Shown here piece by piece: positions 18,117 to 26,056 of a stretch of DNA of 33,923 bases. The position numbers and the translations under genes are program-made. The notes below the pieces were generated by a model. The model did no database searches and was not told the DNA's origin. It saw only the letters and a program-made list of their open reading frames with translations. Numbering within the stretch: the stretch's first letter is position 1; each line of letters begins with the position of its first letter. The DNA comes from Acidobacteriota bacterium. Its GTDB lineage: Bacteria; Acidobacteriota; Blastocatellia; Pyrinomonadales; Pyrinomonadaceae. Where the stretch lies: contig SXVE01000267.1 of NCBI GenBank assembly GCA_005790265.1, positions 1 through 33,923 of the forward strand. Direction: 5' to 3'.

Positions 18117-18160
18117 AAAAAGAGGCGAGAACTTACAAATTTAAGTTCTCGCCTCTTTTT
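18117..18160. terminator. Bidirectional terminator between the CxxCH protein gene and the minor pilin operon
   Basis: A perfect 19-bp stem (18117-18135 with 18142-18160), loop caaatt, has five A at the left foot and five T at the right foot. It sits between two converging units. Confidence 0.92.
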
Positions 18161-18237
18161 AATATTGAGAAGTTTGTTGAAACTGTCTCAAGTCCGTAAA
18201 GCGAACTAAATCGAAGTTTTCAAACAGCTTCTGGATT

Positions 18238-19527
18238 CTAACCTTCACCGTTTCCGGGCGTCGGCGTCGGTACCGGCGTTGCCGTCGGTTTCGGCGTCGG
18301 TGATTTTACCGGCGACGGCGATGGCGACGGCGATGGTGATGGCGACGGCGATGGCGTTGGCGTCGGTGATTTTACCGGTGTGGCAATCGGTGTCGGTGAC
18401 GGCGATGGCGACGGCGTCGGCGTTGGCGTAATATTGGGTTCCGGACCCGGATTTGGCAGATCAGTATTTCCCTGTGAATCTCTGGGCGTGGCGGCTTCGG
18501 AAAATTGCAGATTGCGCACGCTGATTTGCGTTGTTCCTTCAACTTTGCCGAGCTCACCACTGCGCAGCGGATAAGCCGTTTCAACTTCGACTCGCGGTTC
18601 GACCATTCTCACTAAAGCCGAATCCGAAACGTCGAGCTGCGCAAGCGGCTGCTGGTAAATTGTTCCTTCCGCCTCGGGTTTGAGCACGTAGCGAAACTGC
18701 AATACGGACACGTGTTCGGCGATAGTGCTGTCAATAAATGCCGTTCCTTTCACGCCGAAAACGCGGCGAATCAATCGTTGGTCGGCGGCAACAAAATAAT
18801 GAATGATATTGCCGCGCATTAACGTCGCCGGCTGTTTTCCGTCCGCCCCGACCGCCGTCGCGATATTGCCGCCGGTGCCGTAACGATTTAAGCCGAGAGC
18901 GTCGCCCGTTTCCCAAAAAATGCTTCCCGCTCCTTTTCGCGTCACGGTGCCGAAAGCGCCGTTGCCGCTGCCGCTGATGTAATAAAGTTCGCCGACCGTG
19001 TAGCCGCTCACATCGCCGCCCGGAATTTTGATTTCTCCGGTGGAAATATTAACCGTTTGTCCCGGAAGCGAAACGGGCGAAAACGCCGGATCAACCGCAA
19101 TTAAAGTCAGGCGATCGGTTCCGGGCAAAACGGTTGTCGCCGGATTGGTGTCGGCGACGCTGACGCCGCTGCCGACCTGATCGTCGGAAATAATCGCGCC
19201 GGTGCTGATAAAACCCTGATTATCAGGATCAATCGCCGCCGCCGTGCGCACGGTCAGAAATTTTCTGACAAACGCGGTCGGCAGCCAGAGATTGGAAATT
19301 CCTTTCATCCCGTCGCCGACGATGATCAAATCGCGCGTAATATATTCCTGCGCGTTGCGCAAGCCCTGCCCGGCGGCGGTCATTTCGTAATTGGTGTTTG
19401 CCGTAATAATCGTGCCGCGCATCAGCGAAAACACTGCGCCGAGAACGATCAGCATTATTACCATGACAACCATCAGCTCCATCATTGAAAAGCCTTTCTG
19501 ATTGCGTTTATCGAGCGTTTTTGTCAT
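18238..19527 (-). CDS. PilW-like minor pilin with Pro/Ser/Thr-rich tail
   Basis: A short basic leader ends in a class III prepilin site, QKG before FSMMELMVVMVIML, with Phe at mature position 1 and Glu at 5. The hydrophobic helix spans about residues 13-36. The globular part (about 40-365) is beta-rich and contains GLRNAQEYITRDL, common in PilW-type proteins. The last 60 or so residues are a PTPSPSPSP/VKSPTP low-complexity stretch. It should be cut by a PilD-type peptidase and join the pilus tip or priming complex. It is last in the unit, 24 nt after the PilX-like gene, with AGGAG at 19537-19541 before its ATG. The PilW label rests on position and the N-terminus; the globular domain is too divergent to be certain. 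Confidence 0.75.
   Translation of the reverse strand: MTKTLDKRNQKGFSMMELMVVMVIMLIVLGAVFSLMRGTIITANTNYEMTAAGQGLRNAQEYITRDLIIVGDGMKGISNLWLPTAFVRKFLTVRTAAAIDPDNQGFISTGAIISDDQVGSGVSVADTNPATTVLPGTDRLTLIAVDPAFSPVSLPGQTVNISTGEIKIPGGDVSGYTVGELYYISGSGNGAFGTVTRKGAGSIFWETGDALGLNRYGTGGNIATAVGADGKQPATLMRGNIIHYFVAADQRLIRRVFGVKGTAFIDSTIAEHVSVLQFRYVLKPEAEGTIYQQPLAQLDVSDSALVRMVEPRVEVETAYPLRSGELGKVEGTTQISVRNLQFSEAATPRDSQGNTDLPNPGPEPNITPTPTPSPSPSPTPIATPVKSPTPTPSPSPSPSPSPSPSPVKSPTPKPTATPVPTPTPGNGEG
18254..18430 (-). repeat. GGYGAY-type hexanucleotide repeat tract inside the PilW-like gene
   Basis: On the plus strand the tract is a near-perfect run of ggcgat/ggcgac units (densest at 18311-18357), with a 17-nt segment gtcggtgattttaccgg occurring twice (18297-18313 and 18362-18378). 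It encodes the Pro/Ser/Thr tail. Gains or losses of 6 nt keep the frame. Confidence 0.85.
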
Positions 19528-19551
19528 TTCACGCGGCTCCTGAACAAAGTT

Positions 19552-22500
19552 TTAATATAATTTCTGGCGAAATCCGGTCGCCTGCACGTATTGAAAAAAC
19601 GGCGTTCCGGGCGGCAGTTTCTGCGACGAAAGAAAAGTTTCATCGAAACTCCAATTTCGCTGCGGCGGCAGGTAAGTGATCGAAGTCTCGTTCTCCCACT
19701 GCGCAAAAGCCTGCGTCGAATGAAACAGCGGAATCAGCGAGCCGGTGTAATTCCAGGTCTGAATAGTATTAACTCCGCCTTTGTTAAAATTCCACATTTC
19801 CAAAAATCGCGGGTAATTGATGATTCCGCCGTTGCGCCGCAATCCGTCGGCGTCTTTGCCGGGAATCTGCGTCATCGCGGAAATCGTCGTTCCGGCAATA
19901 ATTCCGACTCTGACCGACGTGCTTTCCGCGAGCGAAGGCAGATTTTCATCGGCGGCGCGATACGGTTCGCCGCCGAGATTGCGACCGTCCGAGCTGCCTT
20001 CCGGATATAAAGCCGAAAGCGCGTCAAACCACGTTTTCGAGAGCGGCGAAAAAGCGTCGGCGACGATTGATGCGGGAATTTGCGCGCCGGTAAATCCGCC
20101 GTTGTTTAAAGTTGAGCCGCCCGTCGGAATTCCGTTGATGCCGGTCGTATTGTAATTTCCCCAGATATGAACGAGATTTTCCGACGAAACCGTAATGCCT
20201 TTGGTCGGCGAAAGCTTGTTCGCGCCCGCCGTGATGCTGAGAGTTTCGGCATCAACCAATCTCACAGCGCGGCGAAAATAATTGACGTTTTTCTGCATTA
20301 TTTGCTGAGCGCGCGCGAGCCGGTCAGTGACGACGGCGTTGATCGCCGGTTTGCTGCCGATGGTTCCCGAATCAGGCAACTCGGCGGTATTTTTCTGCAA
20401 TCTGCCTTTTTTGCTGACGCCGCCCGAACTCCAGCCGAAATCAATCACGTCTTCTCCGGCGTCGAGCGCGTTGTTCGGACCGTAAATATCCTCGTTGTCA
20501 ACGATTCCGTTCGTGCTCGTGTAAGCGGTTCCGTCGGCTAAATATTCGGTGCTTTTTTTGTCGCCGCGCCGGTCGGAAACGTAAACGACGTAACCTTCCA
20601 CATCGCGAATGTTCGTGCTCACGGCGTTTGTTCCGGCAAGCAAATTTGCGTCGTAAACGCCGTCGAGCCAGCGCGATAAATTACGCATATTGATTTCGAC
20701 AACGCTCATCACGCCGCGTTCGTAAATGTCATATTCGCTCAACGAGCTGCGCATCCAGCCTTCGCGGACGTTATAGATGTTAATCGGCACGATTGAATCG
20801 TAACCGCTCGGCGTATCTTCGCGAATGACTTTGCAATTTTTCAATCCGTTATCTTTGCATCCGTCTTTTCCCTTTCCGTTGGCGTCTTCATCGGCATCGG
20901 AGATTGACATACTCAAATAACCGCGATTGGCGGCAAAATCTTTTGCTTCCGGCGCCTGAATTTCGCCGTCGGCAACAGTTTGGTAATTTTTGGTTAGGCT
21001 GTTTAAATCAAATCCTTTTCCGTCGCGATCGCGGCTGCCCTGCACAAACGCCGCCCATAACGGTCGCTGCAAATAAACGATGCCGTTCGGTTCGCCGACC
21101 GTCATTCCCATACTCAAGATTTCTTTTGTCACGTCGAGCGTCGTGCCGTCCGGTTTGACGATTTCGATGTAAATGCGCCCTTCGATGCCCGATCCCGGCG
21201 GAATGTAGTTTCCGGCATTCGTTTTGTCGGAAGTGTTTTTAACGCCGCGCACAGTCATCGCCGTTTCGGTTTTATTATTGCTCGTTCGCTGCGATATGGG
21301 AGACGAATCGAGATACGAACCGGCATCGGAGAGTCGGCGCAGAACGCTGCCGTTCGCTAACGGCAGCGGAGCGAAACCGCTGCTGTTATTTTTCAGTAAA
21401 ACGCCTTTGCCCGTCGGAATTCCGGCAACGTTGCTCGTTCCGCTGCCCGCCGTTTCGTCGTCAAGCAAGATTCTGATTTCCGCTTTGTTCTGATACCGCG
21501 AAGCCGCCAAAATCTCGTCGTCCGACGGCAGCGCGCGTTTAATCAGTTCGGCAGCGTTATTGCCGCCGGTTTCGACCGGAAGTTTAAGCGCCGCCGCGCC
21601 GGTTGTTTTCGTCAGCACTTGTCCGCCCAAACGATTCGGCGTGTTCGCTTTCGCCGGTTTGACCGAATCGGATTCCCACGAATTGTTGGCAACTCCGGTC
21701 GGACTGCCGGGAAAAAACCCGCGCAGCAAACTGCCCGGACAATTCAAATCAATCAGATCGAGACAAGATAAAGGGCTGTTCGTCAGATTTGGTCCGCCAA
21801 CCGTTCCCGAACCGCTTTTGACGCTGCCGTTGTTCAGAGTGCTCTGCACGTTAATGCCATTCACATTAAAATAAACGTTTTGATTGCCGCTCGACGTGTT
21901 CGGTTCTCCGCCGCGCGTCGCATCGCGCACAAATTCGCCGCCGATTGTTACTTTATTAAGAAATTTCGTGTTGCGCAGCGCGTAGAGATTTTGATTAGTG
22001 TGAATTCTGCCGTTGAACGTCATCTGCGGACCCGGATGAATTTCGATGTCTTCGTTGCTGAACATCCCGAACTGGAAAAGCGGCACGAGATAATTGTTGA
22101 ATTCGCGTTCTAATTTTACTTCGGCTTTCGAGTAATTTTGCAGCGCGGTCGAAGTCATTTTATAAGGAATCACGCTCGCGTAAAGTCCGGCATACGGACC
22201 GTCGGGAATATTCACGCGCGGATAAACGTTGTTCGGCAGTCCCTGAATAGTGCGCAGCTCGTTTAATCGCGCGGTGTCTTCAGCGAGCGTTTGGGTAAAG
22301 GAAAATCCCTCGTTTTTTAATTCCTGCGGAGGCGCCGCCGCGATTTTGCTTAAATCGTCGAGCGTCGGATTCATTTTCAAACGAAACAAATCGCTGAAAT
22401 CGTTGGTCATCTTTTCCATTCCGGCGGTCGCAGCGTAAAAGGAGTGCGTGCGCTGCAAATCAGCGCCGGCAATGCGCGCTTCGCCTGAAGAAAAAGCCAG

Positions 22501-22620
22501 CGCCGTCAGCGCGATGACAAGCAGAATGGCGACGACGATGATGGCAATCGCCATCGCCGCGCCGCGTTCGCCGATTTTAGCGGATTTATCCGACTGACTG
22601 TGAAATTTTGAAGCAAACAT
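19552..22620 (-). CDS. Oversized PilX-like minor pilin / pilus tip protein (1022 aa)
   Basis: The N-terminus has GERG before AAMAIAIIVVAILLVIALTAL, a PilX-type prepilin site lacking the usual Glu at position 5. AAATAGMEKM-type sequence follows the helix, as in PilX N-terminal domains. The remaining 950 residues are far longer than a classical PilX (about 200). They include an IEIHPGPQMTFNGRIHTNQN region (about 190-215), a Cys pair in SCLDLIDLNC (about 287-296), and an Asp-rich loop DADEDANGKGKDGCKDNG with a second Cys pair (about 575-595). No von Willebrand A domain or other known adhesin was recognised. It lies 30 nt after the PilV-like gene; GGAGG at 22637-22641 is somewhat far from the ATG. 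It probably sits at the pilus tip and may stand in for PilY1, which is absent here. Confidence 0.75.
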   Translation of the reverse strand: MFASKFHSQSDKSAKIGERGAAMAIAIIVVAILLVIALTALAFSSGEARIAGADLQRTHSFYAATAGMEKMTNDFSDLFRLKMNPTLDDLSKIAAAPPQELKNEGFSFTQTLAEDTARLNELRTIQGLPNNVYPRVNIPDGPYAGLYASVIPYKMTSTALQNYSKAEVKLEREFNNYLVPLFQFGMFSNEDIEIHPGPQMTFNGRIHTNQNLYALRNTKFLNKVTIGGEFVRDATRGGEPNTSSGNQNVYFNVNGINVQSTLNNGSVKSGSGTVGGPNLTNSPLSCLDLIDLNCPGSLLRGFFPGSPTGVANNSWESDSVKPAKANTPNRLGGQVLTKTTGAAALKLPVETGGNNAAELIKRALPSDDEILAASRYQNKAEIRILLDDETAGSGTSNVAGIPTGKGVLLKNNSSGFAPLPLANGSVLRRLSDAGSYLDSSPISQRTSNNKTETAMTVRGVKNTSDKTNAGNYIPPGSGIEGRIYIEIVKPDGTTLDVTKEILSMGMTVGEPNGIVYLQRPLWAAFVQGSRDRDGKGFDLNSLTKNYQTVADGEIQAPEAKDFAANRGYLSMSISDADEDANGKGKDGCKDNGLKNCKVIREDTPSGYDSIVPINIYNVREGWMRSSLSEYDIYERGVMSVVEINMRNLSRWLDGVYDANLLAGTNAVSTNIRDVEGYVVYVSDRRGDKKSTEYLADGTAYTSTNGIVDNEDIYGPNNALDAGEDVIDFGWSSGGVSKKGRLQKNTAELPDSGTIGSKPAINAVVTDRLARAQQIMQKNVNYFRRAVRLVDAETLSITAGANKLSPTKGITVSSENLVHIWGNYNTTGINGIPTGGSTLNNGGFTGAQIPASIVADAFSPLSKTWFDALSALYPEGSSDGRNLGGEPYRAADENLPSLAESTSVRVGIIAGTTISAMTQIPGKDADGLRRNGGIINYPRFLEMWNFNKGGVNTIQTWNYTGSLIPLFHSTQAFAQWENETSITYLPPQRNWSFDETFLSSQKLPPGTPFFQYVQATGFRQKLY

Positions 22621-22650
22621 TTTTACTTTTCTAAACCTCCGGAAAATTGT

Positions 22651-23247
22651 TTATATCGTTGTGCGCGCGTCGTTGTTCAGATAGGAAACGCCGACGATTT
22701 CGCCCACTTTTCCGTTGACGCTGGTGTACCGAACGCGAACGATCACTTTTTTCAAATTCGCGCTCAAATTGACGATCTGAATTTGCCTGATATAACCGCT
22801 GCGCAGTAATTTCATATCCACCGTATCGTCGGGCGTACCGAAAACTCCGTCATTGCCCGGCGCGGTCGAAATATCGTCGGCGGTTCCGTTCACGCCGTCC
22901 GGTCCGGGACTCGAGGAAACCATCGAGTAGCCGTCGGAAAAACCCATAAAGTTGTTTTGCGCGTCCGAATTGTCCACGCTGCCGACATTGGCAAATTGTT
23001 TAAAGTTAAGCCGCCGCGAATTGCGCAGCGATTCGACTTCCTCAATCGAAGCGACGACGACGAGTTTTGCTTTCGTCACGTTGCGGCTGATCGTGCTGAA
23101 TTCGAGCGCGTAAGTCACGGCGGCGGCGGTTCCGATCAGTCCGATAGTCAAAATAAAAATCGCGATAATGGCTTCGATCAGCGAAAATCCCTGCTGCGCT
23201 TTTTTTGATTTTTCCTGTGCTGAATTTCGTTCGGTTTTATTCGACAT
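22651..23247 (-). CDS. PilV-like minor pilin with two Asp/Gly loops
   Basis: The prepilin site QQG before FSLIEAIIAIFILTIGLIG is classical, with Glu at mature position 5; this matches PilV/GspI-type proteins. The globular part includes VVASIEEVESLRNSRRL, often seen after the helix in PilV, and a tandem motif PGPDGVNGTADD / PGNDGVFGTPDD (residues 114-141) resembling calcium-binding Asp/Gly loops of surface proteins. At 198 aa it has normal length. The ATG overlaps the end of the FimT-like gene by 11 nt, so the two are translationally coupled. Its likely role is as a priming or tip subunit with the PilW- and PilX-like proteins. Confidence 0.82.
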   Translation of the reverse strand: MSNKTERNSAQEKSKKAQQGFSLIEAIIAIFILTIGLIGTAAAVTYALEFSTISRNVTKAKLVVVASIEEVESLRNSRRLNFKQFANVGSVDNSDAQNNFMGFSDGYSMVSSSPGPDGVNGTADDISTAPGNDGVFGTPDDTVDMKLLRSGYIRQIQIVNLSANLKKVIVRVRYTSVNGKVGEIVGVSYLNNDARTTI

Positions 23248-23845
23248 ATTTATTCACGTTTTCGCTGTAGCGCCAGATTTTGATTCGTCCGCCCGCGCCG
23301 AGCACCGACACGGCGAAAGCCATACTTTTTGGTTTTTTGCTGTGATAAAAAAACAGCGCTTTGTTTTCCGGATTGCCCGAAGCGTCGAGCACCGAACCGT
23401 CCGGCTGAAACGTCACTTCGACCATTCCGCCGCTGAGCGCCGAAACGTTCGTTCCGTCGCCGAGCGCCGCCGTCGAAGCGCCGGGCGGCTGCCCGTAAAC
23501 GATTTCGGCTTTTTGAATTCCCGAACCGTCGAGCGCCTCGATTTTATTTTTGGAATCGTTCACCGTGCCGAAACCGCCGCCGTAAATAACCGTTTCTTTT
23601 TCCGTATTTTTATAACGCAAAGTAATCGCTTTGCGCTGCGACATCGCTTGCTGGCGCGCCTCGGCGAGTGCTCCGGCAACCTGGCGCTGCATTCCCGAAA
23701 ACCGGAAAGCGCGCCGCGCCGCAATCATCTGCGGCAGCGCGATGACGCCGATAATGGCGATAATTAACAAGACGATGACCAGTTCGGGCAAACTAAAACC
23801 TTGCTGTTTTTTTGTGTTTTTGCGAGTTCGTAACGCGTTCATCAA
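23237..23845 (-). CDS. FimT/GspH-like minor pilin
   Basis: Prepilin site QQG before FSLPELVIVLLIIAIIGVIALPQM, with Glu at position 5. It is followed by QVAGALAEARQQAMSQRKAITLRY, the alpha-helix to beta-strand pattern typical of GspH/FimT pseudopilins. FimT-type subunits can bind DNA in transformation-competent species, but no specific basic DNA-binding patch can be claimed here. It is the first gene of the four-gene minor pilin unit. GAGGA (23850-23854) precedes the ATG at 23845. The 202 aa are slightly longer than usual, with a Gly/Asp-rich middle region. Confidence 0.85.
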   Translation of the reverse strand: MMNALRTRKNTKKQQGFSLPELVIVLLIIAIIGVIALPQMIAARRAFRFSGMQRQVAGALAEARQQAMSQRKAITLRYKNTEKETVIYGGGFGTVNDSKNKIEALDGSGIQKAEIVYGQPPGASTAALGDGTNVSALSGGMVEVTFQPDGSVLDASGNPENKALFFYHSKKPKSMAFAVSVLGAGGRIKIWRYSENVNKYVE

Positions 23846-24187
23846 TCCTCAATTCCTCGATGGAGAATTTTCTCTACTACACCATATTTTGAATAAAAAG
23901 GTTTTTTCAGAAAAAACACTGTTTATCAGTAAATTATTTTTTCGTTTAATTACTTGGACGTGCATCCAAAGTCGGAAAGTTAGATTTTAAGCAGGCGAAT
24001 TCGGCGGGTTTTTGAGATAAAATGCCCGCCGGAGTCAGTGAATTCCGGCGGGTAATTTACAAGGAAACATAAATCTACAAAACAATCTTGAATGAGAAGT
24101 CCGGCGTCTGTCAGCTGTTTGAACGTTTTAATTCGGCAGGTAAAAAACGTCGAACTTCTTCGCAAAGCCAACCGATCTCGGCGTCGT
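23846..24187 (-). other. Intergenic region between pilQ and the minor pilin unit
   Basis: 342 nt with no gene seen. It holds the presumed end of the pilMNOPQ transcript (hairpins at 24002-24052) and the control region of the minor pilin unit. An inverted repeat TTGGA-N6-TCCAA (23954-23969) could be an operator. A weak A/T hairpin gttttttcagaaaaaac lies at 23901-23917. No convincing paired -35/-10 was found, so the minor pilins might also be reached by read-through from pilQ. Confidence 0.5.
24002..24052 (-). terminator. Probable weak terminator after pilQ with competing hairpins
   Basis: Stem cccgccgga (24025-24033) with tccggcggg (24044-24052) is a perfect 9-bp hairpin. A third copy, cggcggg at 24002-24008, can pair with the same cccgcc. 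In the direction of pilQ transcription the hairpin is followed by a broken T run (cattttatctc). It is weaker than the other terminators in this window. Confidence 0.6.
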
Positions 24188-25921
24188 TTACGGCTGTTTC
24201 GCCGCGCCGTTCGGCACTACCTGATTGGTCACAACCGGAACGATTGCCGGCGATGAAACCGGATTGCTGTTTGGAACGACCGGCGCGTTTTCCGAGTTGG
24301 ACGGCGGATTGCCGAGCGGCACCGGCTGCATAATGGTTGTTGTTCGCATTCCGTCGCTCACTTTGCCGGATGTGATGTTGCCTTCAAAATCCGGACGGAA
24401 AATGCGCGGCGTGATAAAGAACAGCAATTCGCTCGAATCGCGGAAAACGCCTTTTCGTTTGAACAGATTGCCGAGCAAAGGAATGCGCGAAAGTCCCGGC
24501 GTGCGATCCTGTTCTTCGCGTTCGGAATCAAACAGCGCGCCGCCGACCACAGTCGTTCCGCCGTCGGGAACCATCACCTGCGTCTGCATTCTCTGCGTGC
24601 TGATGACGCCGCCTGCTTCCGCCGTGTTGTTTTCCGCGACGACATTCAAGATTACCGTTCCAACATCGGTAATTTGCGGCGTCACCGCCAATCGCAGCGG
24701 AACGTTAACGTATTCGGTCGTCGCGACGACGGCTCCGCCCGCGCTGTTCGGCTGAACGGTTGTGATCGGAATCTGCGAACCGCTTTCAATCTGCGCCGGA
24801 CGATTGTTCAATGTCGTGACGCGCGGCGTCGCGATGGTTTTCGCCTGACCTTTGCTTTCGCCCGCAGTAATCAGCGCGCTGATCTGCGCCGTTCCGAAAA
24901 TTCCGGTCGTTAAACCGATGACCGTATTCGGAATCGAAGAAATTAAACTATTGTTCGGTTCGAGTCCGACACCGACCGGAATTCCTCCCGCACGAAATCC
25001 GGTTGTATTGCCGCCGCCGCTGCCGCCGCCGCTTCCACCACCGCTGCCGCCGGCAGCTTGGCTGCCTGGAATCGTTCCGGCTGATGCGGCGCTGCCGCGC
25101 GGTCCGAGAACAAGAGCTGAAAGTGCGACGCCCAAGTCGCGGCTGAAGTTGCGCGTCGCAACGACGATGCGCGCTTCGATTTCGACTTGCGGTTCCGGCT
25201 GATCGAGCAAGGAAACGAGTTGGCGAACGGCGTCAATGTTTTCGCGCACGTCCGTAATAATTAAAGTGTTGCTGCGCGCGTCAACTTCGACCGCGCCGCG
25301 TCGCGAAAGACGACGTTTGATGATTCCCAGAATTCCCTGATCGGAACCGCCGCCGCCGCTAACCGCGCCGCCGCTGCCGCCGACGCTCGGCGTGACGCCG
25401 CCGACAAACGCTCCGGCGGAACCGGATTGTCCGCTCAAGCTGCCGTTGCCGAACGCGTAATTCAAGCGAATGAATTCCGTATAGAGCGGCGACGTGTCGA
25501 GCTGATTTTCCTGTCGCTGGCGGCGAATTTCGCCTTCAGCGGCGAGAGTTTTCGCCTGCGCGACGCGCAAAATCGAACCGTTGACCTGAACGCCGAGCTC
25601 CTGCGCCTGCAAAATCGAATCGAGCGCGACGTTCCACGGCACTTCGTTGACGTTGACCGTCACCGGAACTTTGTCCACCGATTTATCAATGACGAAATTG
25701 ATGCCGTATTGTTCGGTAATATAATTAAGAATGTCGCGAATGTCGGCATTGACGACGTTCAGGTTGATCGGCTCGCCGCGAAATCCGGGATCGCCGTCCA
25801 TTTTACCTTGTTGCTGCGGCTGCACTGTCTGCGCGGAAACCGCCAATGCCAAACAACCGGTAATCATCAAAGCGAAAACGACCATTTTGGCAAGTCCGCT
25901 CAATTTATGAAGAGAATTCAT
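24188..25921 (-). CDS. pilQ: Type IV pilus secretin PilQ (short form)
   Basis: Outer-membrane multimeric channel for the pilus. An STN/N0-type domain (about 48-125, INLNVVNADIRDILNYI) is followed by an N1/secretin-N domain (about 200-250, DARSNTLIITDV) and the secretin core (about 255-525: TPRVTTLNNRPAQIESG, VPDGGTTVVGGALF, IPLLGNLFKRK, LLFFITPRIF). The 577 aa are shorter than proteobacterial PilQ (about 700-770) because no AMIN domains are present. Two Gly-rich stretches occur, one before the N1 domain and one inside the core (GGSGGGSGGGSGGG). The signal sequence contains ITGC (C23), a possible lipobox, as well as a later AVSAQ cleavage site. GGAGG is 4 nt before the ATG at 25921. Last gene of pilMNOPQ. 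Confidence 0.95.
   Translation of the reverse strand: MNSLHKLSGLAKMVVFALMITGCLALAVSAQTVQPQQQGKMDGDPGFRGEPINLNVVNADIRDILNYITEQYGINFVIDKSVDKVPVTVNVNEVPWNVALDSILQAQELGVQVNGSILRVAQAKTLAAEGEIRRQRQENQLDTSPLYTEFIRLNYAFGNGSLSGQSGSAGAFVGGVTPSVGGSGGAVSGGGGSDQGILGIIKRRLSRRGAVEVDARSNTLIITDVRENIDAVRQLVSLLDQPEPQVEIEARIVVATRNFSRDLGVALSALVLGPRGSAASAGTIPGSQAAGGSGGGSGGGSGGGNTTGFRAGGIPVGVGLEPNNSLISSIPNTVIGLTTGIFGTAQISALITAGESKGQAKTIATPRVTTLNNRPAQIESGSQIPITTVQPNSAGGAVVATTEYVNVPLRLAVTPQITDVGTVILNVVAENNTAEAGGVISTQRMQTQVMVPDGGTTVVGGALFDSEREEQDRTPGLSRIPLLGNLFKRKGVFRDSSELLFFITPRIFRPDFEGNITSGKVSDGMRTTTIMQPVPLGNPPSNSENAPVVPNSNPVSSPAIVPVVTNQVVPNGAAKQP
25011..25053 (-). repeat. GGC/GCC-rich microrepeat encoding a Gly/Ser loop in PilQ
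   Basis: A ccgccgccgct-like trinucleotide tract encodes GGSGGG units inside the secretin core. In-frame length variation would change loop length only. Confidence 0.7.
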
Positions 25922-26056
25922 GTTTCCTCCGTATGCAAACTTCTTCCTCGCTTTTTTCGAGAAAAAGAAGCTAAGTCTGAATTAAATTATTATTTTGATA
26001 AAATTGGCGGCGCGCTCATCGGGCGATGAACCGCGCCGTTGGAAATTTTTGCAGCG
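25922..26056 (-). promoter_or_regulatory. pilP-pilQ spacer with a hairpin just before the pilQ ribosome binding site
   Basis: The largest gap in the operon (135 nt). A two-part stem (cttctt 25940-25945 with aagaag 25965-25970; ctcg 25947-25950 with cgag 25958-25961) lies 10 nt before GGAGG (25926-25930). It could protect or separate the pilQ part of the mRNA; this is inferred only from the structure. Confidence 0.4.

Noticed and set aside
18380..18574. Plus-strand frame of VGDGDGDGVGVG type opposite the PilW tail
   Set aside because: It is the complement of the Pro/Ser-encoding hexamers; the PilW frame has the prepilin signal and the ribosome site.
23901..23917. Attenuator hairpin gttttttcagaaaaaac before the FimT-like gene
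   Set aside because: The stem is almost purely A-T, so it is weak and easily arises by chance in AT-rich leader DNA.
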